Below, piece after piece: positions 36,181 through 44,642 of a DNA stretch of 64,000 nucleotides; the first letter of the stretch is position 1, and each line of letters begins with the position of its first letter. Where the stretch lies: NCBI GenBank assembly GCA_035448825.1, contig DAOTJS010000013.1, positions 4,057 to 68,056 of the forward strand, in the 5' to 3' direction. This DNA comes from JAGNGI01 sp035448825. GTDB taxonomy: Bacteria > Fidelibacterota > UBA2242. The notes under the pieces are model-generated. The model was not told where the DNA came from, did not search any database, and worked only from the letters and a program-made list of their open reading frames with translations. A program made the position numbers and the translations under genes.

Positions 36181-37161
36181 ATGAATCTGGAACCGGTAAA
36201 AATTGTCAAACCTTGTACCGGCGAGGAAGTTGGAAAACGCCTCGATCTATTTCTATTGGAACAATTACCTGAATTTTCCAGAACGAAAATAGCTGGTTTG
36301 ATTAAAAACGGTAAAATTCTCGTTAATGGACAGACTTCCAAAGCTAGCTATCACCTACGGGCGGCGGATACGATTGCAGTTTTTGCCGCGCCGCAACCAA
36401 CCAGCCCAATTCAGCCGGAGAATATCCCGCTGGAAATTTTATATGAAGATGAATATTTACTGGCAATTAATAAAAAACCGGGCATCGTGGTTCATCCCGG
36501 TGCGGGTGTGCGGCAGGGAACGCTGGTCAGTGCCCTTCTTCATTATACCGATCAATTGAGTTCGCTGGGCGGCAGGGAGCGCCCCGGACTAGTTCATCGC
36601 CTTGACAAAAACACTTCCGGGGTATTGATTGTTGCCAAGAGTGACGAAGTTCATTGGAAAATGAGTCGTCTTTTTGCCGAGCGTAAGGTTTTCAAGCAAT
36701 ATCGGGCGATTGTTTATGGAGTTCCGGAATCAGCCGAAGGCTTAATTGATGCTCCGTTACGTCGTTCCCAGCGTAATCGTCAGATATTTACGGTTGATGA
36801 ACAGGGGCGTCCAGCGCGAACTCGTTTTACTGTTCTGAAAGACTATCGCATTATGGCTTATCTGGTGTTGGTTTTGGAAACCGGACGCACACATCAAGCT
36901 CGAGTTCACCTGCAGTCAATTGGACATCCGGTAGTTGGCGATCCGGTTTATGGAGGTAAATTGCGCAAGGGCTCGGCGGTTAGCGCCAAGGATGTAGCTT
37001 TACTAAAAAAAGTCCAATCTGAGGTTCAGCGTCAATTATTGCATGCCTATCTAGTGAGGTTCCGTCACCCATTTCTGGATGAAGAAATCGAGATAATTGC
37101 CCCTTTACCTGATGATTTTACCAGAATTTTGAATATATTAGAAATGGGAATCGAGCCGTGA
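36181..37161 (+). CDS. RluD-family pseudouridine synthase
   Basis: The 326-aa protein has an N-terminal S4 RNA-binding domain (about residues 15-75; GKRLDLFLLEQLP) and an RluA/RluD catalytic domain. The active-site motif is HRLDKNTSGVLIVAK, with Asp near residue 143. The C-terminal half has LETGRTHQARVHLQSIGHPVVGDPVYGG. It isomerises uridines in 23S rRNA. Its last codons overlap the next gene by four bases. In many bacteria lspA stands between dksA and rluD; it is absent here. Confidence 0.93.
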   Translation: MNLEPVKIVKPCTGEEVGKRLDLFLLEQLPEFSRTKIAGLIKNGKILVNGQTSKASYHLRAADTIAVFAAPQPTSPIQPENIPLEILYEDEYLLAINKKPGIVVHPGAGVRQGTLVSALLHYTDQLSSLGGRERPGLVHRLDKNTSGVLIVAKSDEVHWKMSRLFAERKVFKQYRAIVYGVPESAEGLIDAPLRRSQRNRQIFTVDEQGRPARTRFTVLKDYRIMAYLVLVLETGRTHQARVHLQSIGHPVVGDPVYGGKLRKGSAVSAKDVALLKKVQSEVQRQLLHAYLVRFRHPFLDEEIEIIAPLPDDFTRILNILEMGIEP

Positions 37162-38105
37162 TTACGGTTGAAGATATGACGATAAAATTTCTGCGTTTTT
37201 TAGCGCAAGAGCGCGGATATTCTGAGAATACCATTATGGCTTATCGCCGCGACCTGGAGCAATTTTTCCTTTTTTATGCCGAGTATGCTAATCAGGTGCC
37301 GATTGAACTCAACTCCGTCACGAAAGTGGCAATCCGTAATTATTTGGGTAAATTGGCGGAATCAGGACTCGAAATTAGTTCCATTTCCCGCAAATTGGCT
37401 TCGCTCAAAGCCTTTTTTAAATTCGCTGCCCGTCAAGGCTACGTTGATAGCAATCCGGCGGCTTTGATTCTTTCGCCCAAGACCAAGAAACGTCTGCCAG
37501 TCGTCTTGAGTGAAGAGGAAATTGCTAAAGCTATTGAATTGCCGGATGACAATACTCTGGTCGGTAAGCGTAACCGGGCTATTCTGGAGTTATTTTATAG
37601 TAGCGGAATTCGGCTGGCAGAACTTATAGCGCTCAACATCGGCGACTTGAATTTTAGTCGGCAGACAATGCGCGTTTTCGGCAAAGGCGCTAAAGAGCGA
37701 GTGGTGCCGTTTGGTAAAAAAGCCGCTGAAGCGCTCAATGATTATCTCAATATGCGGAAAAAGGAGGTAGGCGCATTGGAATTAAACTCGCCGCTGTTTG
37801 TCAGTAGTCAGGGCGGCCCTAACTCACAACCTACCGGTTACCGGCGAATTTCACGCTCGCAAGTACAGAAATTGATCAGCGGTCTATTACAACAAGCTTC
37901 CGAGCAAGCTCATCTTAGCCCACATGTTCTGCGACATTCATTTGCTTCGCATTTATTGGATCACGGAGCCGATCTTAACGCTGTCAAGGATTTACTGGGT
38001 CACAGCAGTTTGTCAACGACTCAATTATACACGCATGTCCGCATTGGCAAAATGAAAGAAATTTATCAGCAGGCCCATCCGCATGCGGATTTACATAGGA
38101 AATAA
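37158..38105 (+). CDS. Tyrosine recombinase XerC/XerD
   Basis: The 315-aa recombinase has an N-terminal core-binding domain (SAM-like, residues 8-95) and a catalytic domain with the R-K-H-R-H-Y set: Arg in SSGIRLAELI, Lys in GKGAKERVVPF, HVLRHSFASH, LLGHSSLSTTQLYTHV. XerC/XerD resolve chromosome dimers at dif. Only one Xer is present here, so it is either one of a pair encoded elsewhere or a single-recombinase (XerH/XerS-like) system. There are no phage or integron genes nearby, which supports a housekeeping role. Confidence 0.92.
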   Translation: MITVEDMTIKFLRFLAQERGYSENTIMAYRRDLEQFFLFYAEYANQVPIELNSVTKVAIRNYLGKLAESGLEISSISRKLASLKAFFKFAARQGYVDSNPAALILSPKTKKRLPVVLSEEEIAKAIELPDDNTLVGKRNRAILELFYSSGIRLAELIALNIGDLNFSRQTMRVFGKGAKERVVPFGKKAAEALNDYLNMRKKEVGALELNSPLFVSSQGGPNSQPTGYRRISRSQVQKLISGLLQQASEQAHLSPHVLRHSFASHLLDHGADLNAVKDLLGHSSLSTTQLYTHVRIGKMKEIYQQAHPHADLHRK

Positions 38106-38227
38106 AAACCGGGTGCGCGGTCAACAATTATTAAAGAGAATAATCCAAAAATTAACCGGCATCGTGCCATTTTAATTATGATTTAAATTGGATAATCAAA
38201 TTCTAAAATAGCCAAAGGAGGTTTCAA

Positions 38228-38515
38228 ATGAATATCGAACTAACCGCACGTCATTATGAAATTGCCGATCGTGCCAGAAAGCATCTTGAAGAGGAAATGA
38301 ACAATCTTAAACTCTATGAAGACCTCATAACCAGCTGTAAAGTTATTATGGAACGGACCAAGGATGGTGAATCTATTGATATCTCTGTTCATGTGCGAGG
38401 CAAAGACCTGCTGGCTCAAGTCACGACTGAAGATATGATCAAATCAATTGATCTAGCCGTAGCGAAAATTGAACGGCAATTGAAAAAGTTCAAAGAGAAG
38501 AGGTATGCGCGATGA
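38228..38515 (+). CDS. hpf: Ribosome hibernation-promoting factor, short HPF/YfiA type
   Basis: The 95-aa protein has the S30AE fold: IELTARHYEIADRARKHLEEEM at the start, SIDISVHVRGKDLLAQVTTEDM in the middle and a basic C-terminus KKFKEKRYAR. It lacks the C-terminal dimerisation domain of long HPF. It binds the 30S decoding centre in stationary phase. AGGAGG precedes the ATG. Its end overlaps the start of hprK by four bases (ATGA). Confidence 0.94.
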   Translation: MNIELTARHYEIADRARKHLEEEMNNLKLYEDLITSCKVIMERTKDGESIDISVHVRGKDLLAQVTTEDMIKSIDLAVAKIERQLKKFKEKRYAR

Positions 38516-39495
38516 ATCAGAGTGATTTGACTGTCGGAAGAATTTATAATGAAAACCGCAAGAAATTAGGCTTTTTGCGAGTGAATGGCGACATTGGTCA
38601 CGATACAGTTGTAACCTCATCGAAATTGAACCGCCCGGGATTGGAAATTTCCGGCTTCTGGGAAAGTTTTGATCCGCATCGCATTCAATTGATTGGAGAG
38701 GGTGAATTTCGTTATATCAAAACTCTCTCGCGAGAGAAGGTCGAAGAAGTCTTCGAACATTTCTTTTCGGCTAAAATACCGCTGATGATTTTTGCGCATG
38801 ATGTCAAACCGCCGGTCTGTGCCGTCAGACTTGCCCACAAATATCAGGTGGCTCTCTTGGCTACGCCGGTAACGACAACTTTACTGGTGGCTTCTCTGCT
38901 CGATTATTTGGATCGCGAGCTGGCGCCTTCAACGATCATCCACGGCAGTCTTGTGGATGTTTATGGAATTGGCTTGCTTTTGACTGGACCGAGTGGCATC
39001 GGCAAAAGTGAAATTGCTCTCGATTTAGTTGGGCGCGGCCATCGTCTGGTGGCTGATGATATTGTCAAGATTATTCGGCGAGCGGATAATCTCATTATCG
39101 GTAGCGGAGTAGAAATTCTTGAACACCATTTAGAATTACGCGGTTTGGGAATCGTAGATGTCCGGAATATTTACGGCATCCGGGCGATTCGTCAACAAAA
39201 AAGAATCGAGGTTCAGATTGAACTCGAAGAATGGGATAGTACCAAGAATTTCGAGAGAATTGGTGCTCAAGAAAAATATACCAAGATTCTGGACGTAGAT
39301 ATTCCGATTATCAATTTGCCGATTTACCCCGGTAAAAATATTACAGTAATCGCCGAAGTCATTGCTTTGAATCATGTTCTAAAAATAATGGGTACTAACG
39401 CCGCACTCAACTTTCAGAAAAAAATCGCCGCAACGATTCGGCAAAAGACCCAAATTGATGACTTACAGAATTATCTGAAAAAAGATTTAGAATAG
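38512..39495 (+). CDS. hprK: HPr kinase/phosphorylase
   Basis: The 327-aa protein has an N-terminal HprK_N domain (residues 1-125) and a catalytic domain with His144 (HGSLVDV), the P-loop GPSGIGKS (159-166), ADD (181-183) and the family signature LELRGLGIVDVRNIYGI. It phosphorylates and dephosphorylates Ser46 of HPr. No ptsH, ptsI or rapZ lies in the window. Length and motifs are complete, so it is likely functional. It is coupled to hpf by overlap. Confidence 0.95.
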   Translation: MNQSDLTVGRIYNENRKKLGFLRVNGDIGHDTVVTSSKLNRPGLEISGFWESFDPHRIQLIGEGEFRYIKTLSREKVEEVFEHFFSAKIPLMIFAHDVKPPVCAVRLAHKYQVALLATPVTTTLLVASLLDYLDRELAPSTIIHGSLVDVYGIGLLLTGPSGIGKSEIALDLVGRGHRLVADDIVKIIRRADNLIIGSGVEILEHHLELRGLGIVDVRNIYGIRAIRQQKRIEVQIELEEWDSTKNFERIGAQEKYTKILDVDIPIINLPIYPGKNITVIAEVIALNHVLKIMGTNAALNFQKKIAATIRQKTQIDDLQNYLKKDLE

Positions 39496-39510
39496 AAAGG
39501 AAGTTGGATT

Positions 39511-40485
39511 TTGAAAGCTATCATTCCTGCGGCCGGGATTGGCGAACGCCTTAGGCCATTGACTTTAACCCGATCGAAAGTGCTCCTGCCTGTGGCAGGC
39601 AAACCGATAATTGGTCATATTTATGACCGCCTTGCCTTGACCGGAATTAAGGACGTGACGGTCATAATTGGCTATTACGGGGAGCAAGTACGCGACTACT
39701 CATTAAAGAATTACGACTTTAATTTTACTTTCATTGAGCAGTCAGAGCAGTGTGGGCTGGGACACGCCGTCGGATTAGGCTTAACCCCTGAGGATGGACC
39801 TGTGATGATTATTTTAGGGGATGTTATCCTGGAACTTGATTTTAAAGGGTTGAGCAGTCGCTCCGAAAACCTGATTGGCGTTATGCCGGTTGATGATCCA
39901 CGTCGGTTTGGAATAGTAGAGATGAAAGATGGGAAAGTAACTCGCCTGGTGGAGAAACCGTCTAGTTCTACCAGCAATCTGGCAATTGCGGGTATCTATT
40001 TAATTCAAAGAGGCGCATTGCTCAAAAAAGCTATCAACTACGTCATTACTGCCAATATTAAAACTAAAGGCGAATACCAGCTGACCGATGCCCTTCAGAA
40101 GATGCTGGAATGGGGCGAATCGTTCGAGATAATTAACATCGAACATAACCTCGATTGTGGTACGCGTAAGTCTTTGCTTAGGACCAATGCCTATTTACTC
40201 AACAAGAATCCGCAACCGCCACCCGCTATTCCAGAGACAGTCATTATTCCACCGGTTTATATCGGCCGTGATGCGGTAATCAAGCGCTCGATTATTGGGC
40301 CGAATGTTCATCTTGGGGCTGAAGTTCAGGTAATGAATTCAGTGTTATCGAATGCCATAATTTCGGACGGCGCGATATTAAAGGACGTTATATTAGATGA
40401 GAGCCTGATTGGCCAAAAAAGTCAGGTCTCCGGAATCGTTCAGCAGATTGATACGGCTGATTATACGGTTCAGAAATTAAGTTGA
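39511..40485 (+). CDS. Sugar-phosphate nucleotidylyltransferase with hexapeptide C-terminus
   Basis: The 324-aa protein has an N-terminal NTP_transferase domain, IIPAAGIGERLRPLTLTRSKVLLPVAGKPI, with ILGDVILEL providing the metal-binding Asp. A left-handed beta-helix region follows (about residues 250-320, repeating I-I-G-x-x-V-x-L and I-I-S-D-G-A). It resembles RmlA/GlmU-type enzymes that make NDP-sugars; the exact sugar is unknown. The start is a TTG at 39511 with AAAGGAAG upstream. It could supply precursors for the surface polysaccharide locus. Confidence 0.9.
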   Translation: MKAIIPAAGIGERLRPLTLTRSKVLLPVAGKPIIGHIYDRLALTGIKDVTVIIGYYGEQVRDYSLKNYDFNFTFIEQSEQCGLGHAVGLGLTPEDGPVMIILGDVILELDFKGLSSRSENLIGVMPVDDPRRFGIVEMKDGKVTRLVEKPSSSTSNLAIAGIYLIQRGALLKKAINYVITANIKTKGEYQLTDALQKMLEWGESFEIINIEHNLDCGTRKSLLRTNAYLLNKNPQPPPAIPETVIIPPVYIGRDAVIKRSIIGPNVHLGAEVQVMNSVLSNAIISDGAILKDVILDESLIGQKSQVSGIVQQIDTADYTVQKLS

Positions 40486-40546
40486 TTTTCTCGATACATT
40501 ACAGTATTTTTGAACGTTTTAATTTTTAAAAATGGAGTTAGAGACA

Positions 40547-41704
40547 ATGAAAAAGTATTTATTTACGTCAGAATCAGTGACGGAAGGTCATCCGGATAAA
40601 ATCTGTGATCAGGTTTCCGATGCTATTCTGGATGCACTTTTGACCGTTGATCCGGAAAGCCGGGTTGCTTGCGAAACTATGACGACCACCGGTCTGGTTA
40701 TGGTCGTTGGAGAAATTACGACCAAGGCCTATGTTGATATTCCGCGGATTGTCCGCGAAACCATTGAAAAAATTGGCTACACCAATCCCGACTTTGGGCT
40801 GGATGCGCGTTCCTGCGCCGTCGTGACTTCCATTCACGAACAGAGTGAAAATATCGCTCTCGGTGTGAATGAAACCGAGAAACACGAACAAGGAGCTGGC
40901 GATCAGGGTATGATGTTCGGTTATGCTTGCGACGAAACGCCGGAACTAATGCCTCTACCGATTAGTATGGCGAACAAGCTGACGATGCGCCTGGCAGAAG
41001 TCCGGAAAAAAGGAATACTCAACTGGGTTAGGCCAGATGGTAAATCCCAGGTTACTGTCGAATACGAAGATGATCATCCCAAACGAATTACCAATGTAGT
41101 GGTGGCGGTGCATCATAATCCCGAAATTGCACACGAAAAGATTGTTTCGGATATTAAAAATCATGTGATTTTACCGGTATGTCAGGAATACATTACTCCT
41201 GAAACTAAATTTTATATCAATGCGACTGGTATTTTTGCTATTGGTGGTCCGGAAGCAGACTCGGGCGTCACCGGCCGTAAGATAATTTGCGATACTTACG
41301 GTGGAATGGGGCGGCATGGCGGCGGAGCATTCTCCGGCAAAGACCCTTCCAAAGTTGACCGCTCGGCTTCCTATATGGCACGTTACATCGCCAAGAATAT
41401 CGTTGCGGCTGGTTTAGCCCGACGCTGTGAAGTCCAGCTGGCATATTCCATCGGCGTTGCTGATCCAATTTCGGTCTATGTCAATACTTTTGGGACAGGT
41501 AAACAACCTGAAGAGCGCTTAGCAGAAGCCGTTCGGGCGATTTTCCCTTTAAAACCAGCGGCGATTATTAAATACTTATATCTGAAACGTCCGATTTATC
41601 TCAAAACCGCTGCGTATGGTCATTTCGGTCGTGAAGATGAAGAGTTTTCCTGGGAAAAGACCGACAAAGTCGCCGAGTTACAGAAATATTTTGGAGTAAA
41701 GTGA
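40547..41704 (+). CDS. metK: S-adenosylmethionine synthetase
   Basis: The protein is 385 aa from the ATG at 40547, chosen because GGAG lies about 10 bases upstream and because the family begins with KKYLFTSESVTEGHPDK. An ATG at 40532 would add five residues. Typical motifs are SVTEGHPDKICDQVSDAILD, GAGDQGMMFGYACDE and GGHGGGAFSGKDPSKVDRS in nearly that form (RHGGGAFSGKD). It makes SAM for methylation. The next gene, ahcY, begins inside its stop codon (TGATG), tying SAM production to removal of SAH. Confidence 0.96.
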   Translation: MKKYLFTSESVTEGHPDKICDQVSDAILDALLTVDPESRVACETMTTTGLVMVVGEITTKAYVDIPRIVRETIEKIGYTNPDFGLDARSCAVVTSIHEQSENIALGVNETEKHEQGAGDQGMMFGYACDETPELMPLPISMANKLTMRLAEVRKKGILNWVRPDGKSQVTVEYEDDHPKRITNVVVAVHHNPEIAHEKIVSDIKNHVILPVCQEYITPETKFYINATGIFAIGGPEADSGVTGRKIICDTYGGMGRHGGGAFSGKDPSKVDRSASYMARYIAKNIVAAGLARRCEVQLAYSIGVADPISVYVNTFGTGKQPEERLAEAVRAIFPLKPAAIIKYLYLKRPIYLKTAAYGHFGREDEEFSWEKTDKVAELQKYFGVK

Positions 41705-42957
41705 TGACTGGAAAAATCAAAGATATAAAACTAGCACCCTCCGGAAAGTTAAAAATCGAATGGGCGGAATCGCATATGCCAGTTATGATGGCATTAAGGC
41801 AGAAATATCGCGATTCGAAGCCGCTGAAAGGAATGCGCATCAGCGGTTGTCTGCATGTTACCAAAGAGACAGCTGTGCTGATTCGGACCTTGATTACGGC
41901 GGGCGCCGACGTTGCCTGGAGCGGTTGTAATCCGCTCAGCACTCAAGACGATGTTGCCGCTGCCCTTTATGAAGAGGGTGTTCCAATCTGGGCTTGGCAT
42001 GGTTTGACTACCGCTGAATTCTACTGGTGCATCGAGCAGACTTTACTTCAAAAACCCAATTTGACTCTCGATGACGGCGCCGATCTGGTTTTTACTATTC
42101 ATAATAAATATCCGGAAATGGCTGCCGGAATCCTGGGCGGTTCGGAAGAAACGACTACCGGCGTTCACCGTCTGCGAGCTATGGCTGAGGATGGAAAATT
42201 GCTCTATCCGATGGTGGCTGTCAATGATGCCGAAACTAAATGGGATTTCGATAATGTCTATGGAACCGGCCAGTCTTCGATTGATGGTATATTGCGCGCT
42301 ACTTCGATCCTCTACGCTGGTAAGACAATGGTCGTTGCCGGATATGGACATTGCGGCAAAGGCGTTGCTAAACGCGCCAGCGGTATGGGCGCCAATGTAA
42401 TCGTCACTGAGGTCAAGCCGACCGCGGCTCTCAAAGCCAAACTGGATGGATTTCGGGTTATGCCGATGGATCAAGCCGCCGAGCTGGGCGATATTTTCAT
42501 TACCGCTACCGGAATGAAAGACGTCATCGTCACCCGTCATTTCGAGAAAATGAAAGATGGCGCTATCGTCTGCAACACCGGTCACTATGATTGTGAAATT
42601 AACCTAAAAGAGCTGGCCGTTCTAACCAGAACGAAAAAAGAAGTGCGTCCCAATTGCGTTAAGCACGAGTTAACCAACGGTCGCTCGATCTATGTTCTGG
42701 GTGAAGGACGTCTGGTGAATTTAGTAGCGGCAGAAGGTCATCCGTCGGAAGTGATGGATATGTCCTTTGCCAATCAATTTATGACAATGGTTTTCCTGGC
42801 CCAGAACGGTGCGAAATTAGAAAAGAAAGTTTACGATATTAGCACCGAGCAGGATCAGGAAATCGCCCTATTAAAATTACAAACAATGGGCGTCAGCATT
42901 GACACTTTAACCGCAGAGCAAGTTCGTTATAAAACCGCTTATAGCGAAGGGACTTAA
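41704..42957 (+). CDS. ahcY: Adenosylhomocysteinase
   Basis: The 417-aa enzyme hydrolyses S-adenosylhomocysteine to adenosine and homocysteine. Signatures include GCLHVTKETAVLI, the NAD-binding VAGYGHCGKGVAKRASGMGANVIVTE, CNTGHYDCEI and a C-terminal DQEIALLKL. The ATG at 41704 overlaps the metK stop; a GTG three bases earlier is a possible start. Length matches the bacterial short form. The pair metK-ahcY forms a compact methyl-cycle unit. Confidence 0.95.
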   Translation: MTGKIKDIKLAPSGKLKIEWAESHMPVMMALRQKYRDSKPLKGMRISGCLHVTKETAVLIRTLITAGADVAWSGCNPLSTQDDVAAALYEEGVPIWAWHGLTTAEFYWCIEQTLLQKPNLTLDDGADLVFTIHNKYPEMAAGILGGSEETTTGVHRLRAMAEDGKLLYPMVAVNDAETKWDFDNVYGTGQSSIDGILRATSILYAGKTMVVAGYGHCGKGVAKRASGMGANVIVTEVKPTAALKAKLDGFRVMPMDQAAELGDIFITATGMKDVIVTRHFEKMKDGAIVCNTGHYDCEINLKELAVLTRTKKEVRPNCVKHELTNGRSIYVLGEGRLVNLVAAEGHPSEVMDMSFANQFMTMVFLAQNGAKLEKKVYDISTEQDQEIALLKLQTMGVSIDTLTAEQVRYKTAYSEGT

Positions 42958-42960
42958 ACT

Positions 42961-44640
42961 ACGCATTGCCGGTCGAAATGGTTTATCCTTTTTCTGACCC
43001 TCCTGTTCTGGCTGGGCACTTGTGAACTTAAAATTCCAACGGCTCCGAGCCTCCCAGCGAAATGGGATTCTAAAATAATCCTACCGCTAATAGATAAATC
43101 CTACTCATTTCAGGATTTAGTTGACCACGATGCCAATCAGCCAATTACGGCCGATACTGGTGGTGTTCTGTATTATTCCGTGACTGATTCAACTAATACG
43201 CCGATCGAGATCAATCCCGTGACTTTCCGAATTATACCGGCGATGAATATTAGTCAGACTCTCGACTTAAGAAAAAATATCCAACGTAACGCTGACAGCA
43301 CAGTCAATCCGATCAGTTATATTATGAAAAAGGCGTGGGATGATTCTAACAACCGGGTTGCTTATGGCGTTCTGGATAATTCGACTGGTTTCACTGCCGA
43401 CGGTATTCCAATCAATGCTCTAATCCTGACGGCGCAGTTGAGCGAGCCTTTTCCCAATCCGATTCAGATTCGCATAATAGCTCAGAATTTTCAGAGGAAT
43501 TCAGGGCAATCAACTGTAATCGGCACTTTGCTTCTGGCCGCTGATAGTCTGCAAAATAGTCTGATGATCGAACTTAGTGGCGCATCATTAGTCGGAGGTT
43601 CGCTAACAAAAGAAATTGACTCACTGAAATTTAATTTCGAAATCCGGGTACAGGGCAAATTATCAGAAGCTACCAGCCGACTCAAACAAAAACTGACAAC
43701 TTCGTTGACCATTGGCCAATTAAGTATGGATTCATTTTATGGACGAGTATTTGCAATAGGCGAGGCGCCACCGGCTTTGGTTGATAAAAGTCTGAGCGGA
43801 GCGAACAATATTGAATTTACCGATGCCAGCGCGAAACTAAATATTGATGTTTTCAGTGGCGACTTTGATTCCGTTTATGTGCGATTGAGCGGTAAGAAAG
43901 TTCATGGTGCTGAAACCGTTTCCGACACTTCAACGGCGGTAAGTGGAGCCGATTTGAAGATGGATATTGCCGAAGTTGTATCCAATCTTCCCGACACAGT
44001 ACGGGTTTTCGTCAAAGTTATGAGTGCTCCCGCTAATTATAACCGCAGTACCGTATTTAGTGCGGGAGTGAATGTCAAATATAGTATTTTTGTTCCATTG
44101 AAGTTCATCATACCACCACAGATCACGCTTGCTTCCGGTCATACAACTACTTATTTCATTAAAGACAGCACAACTCGCGCCCGGCTAATCACATCGCAGG
44201 ATGGTGGCGATCTGGATATGACCGTTGAGAATTACACTCAACTGCAAGGCAACCTCTATTTTTTGATAAGTAATTTCAATTTCTTTCCGTTCGATACACT
44301 GGCTGATAATTTGCCAGACGATTTTGTAATTTATCATAATACTATCTGGCATTTTGGCGACGATACAACCATGGTAAGGATTGATACCCTAGCGGTGCTG
44401 GAATTTCCCGCCGCCCAATTCACTGGAAATACATTGATTACGCCTGGTATTAAAAGCCAGGTTTTTCAGATTAAATCTGATGCAATCGAATTATTTGCAG
44501 ACACGTGCTACTTCAAACCTTATTTTAAATTAATCAATCCGGACACGAGTCTAACGACGATTACCACCACCCAATCAATTCGTGTCAGGGGCTTCTTGGA
44601 CTTGTACTTTGATGCGGCGAATTTAAAAGATTCCGACTGA
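42961..44640 (+). CDS. Large secreted lipoprotein, first paralogue, with no standard start codon
   Basis: The reading frame is open from just after the ahcY stop. It encodes a basic stretch (CRSK), a hydrophobic signal core (WFILFLTLLFW) and a lipobox LGTC, then ELKIPTAPSLPAKWD. The only plausible initiation site before the signal is ACG at 42961, nine bases after AAGGGA, giving 559 aa; the first normal start, GTG at 43180, would remove the signal and lipobox. The mature part is beta-rich, without recognised domains. It is paralogous to the protein at 46114-48429 (shared SNFxFFPxD and IDTLAVLEFP regions near the C-terminus) and precedes a barrel gene. Confidence 0.75.
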   Translation, partial: THCRSKWFILFLTLLFWLGTCELKIPTAPSLPAKWDSKIILPLIDKSYSFQDLVDHDANQPITADTGGVLYYSVTDSTNTPIEINPVTFRIIPAMNISQTLDLRKNIQRNADSTVNPISYIMKKAWDDSNNRVAYGVLDNSTGFTADGIPINALILTAQLSEPFPNPIQIRIIAQNFQRNSGQSTVIGTLLLAADSLQNSLMIELSGASLVGGSLTKEIDSLKFNFEIRVQGKLSEATSRLKQKLTTSLTIGQLSMDSFYGRVFAIGEAPPALVDKSLSGANNIEFTDASAKLNIDVFSGDFDSVYVRLSGKKVHGAETVSDTSTAVSGADLKMDIAEVVSNLPDTVRVFVKVMSAPANYNRSTVFSAGVNVKYSIFVPLKFIIPPQITLASGHTTTYFIKDSTTRARLITSQDGGDLDMTVENYTQLQGNLYFLISNFNFFPFDTLADNLPDDFVIYHNTIWHFGDDTTMVRIDTLAVLEFPAAQFTGNTLITPGIKSQVFQIKSDAIELFADTCYFKPYFKLINPDTSLTTITTTQSIRVRGFLDLYFDAANLKDSD

Positions 44641-44642
44641 AA

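Noticed and set aside
37158..38105. Xer-type recombinase as a sign of a mobile element or integron
   Set aside because: It is embedded in a housekeeping operon, with no attachment sites, cassettes or phage genes nearby.
42043..42585. Minus-strand 180-codon open frame inside ahcY
   Set aside because: Antisense shadow of a strongly conserved enzyme gene.
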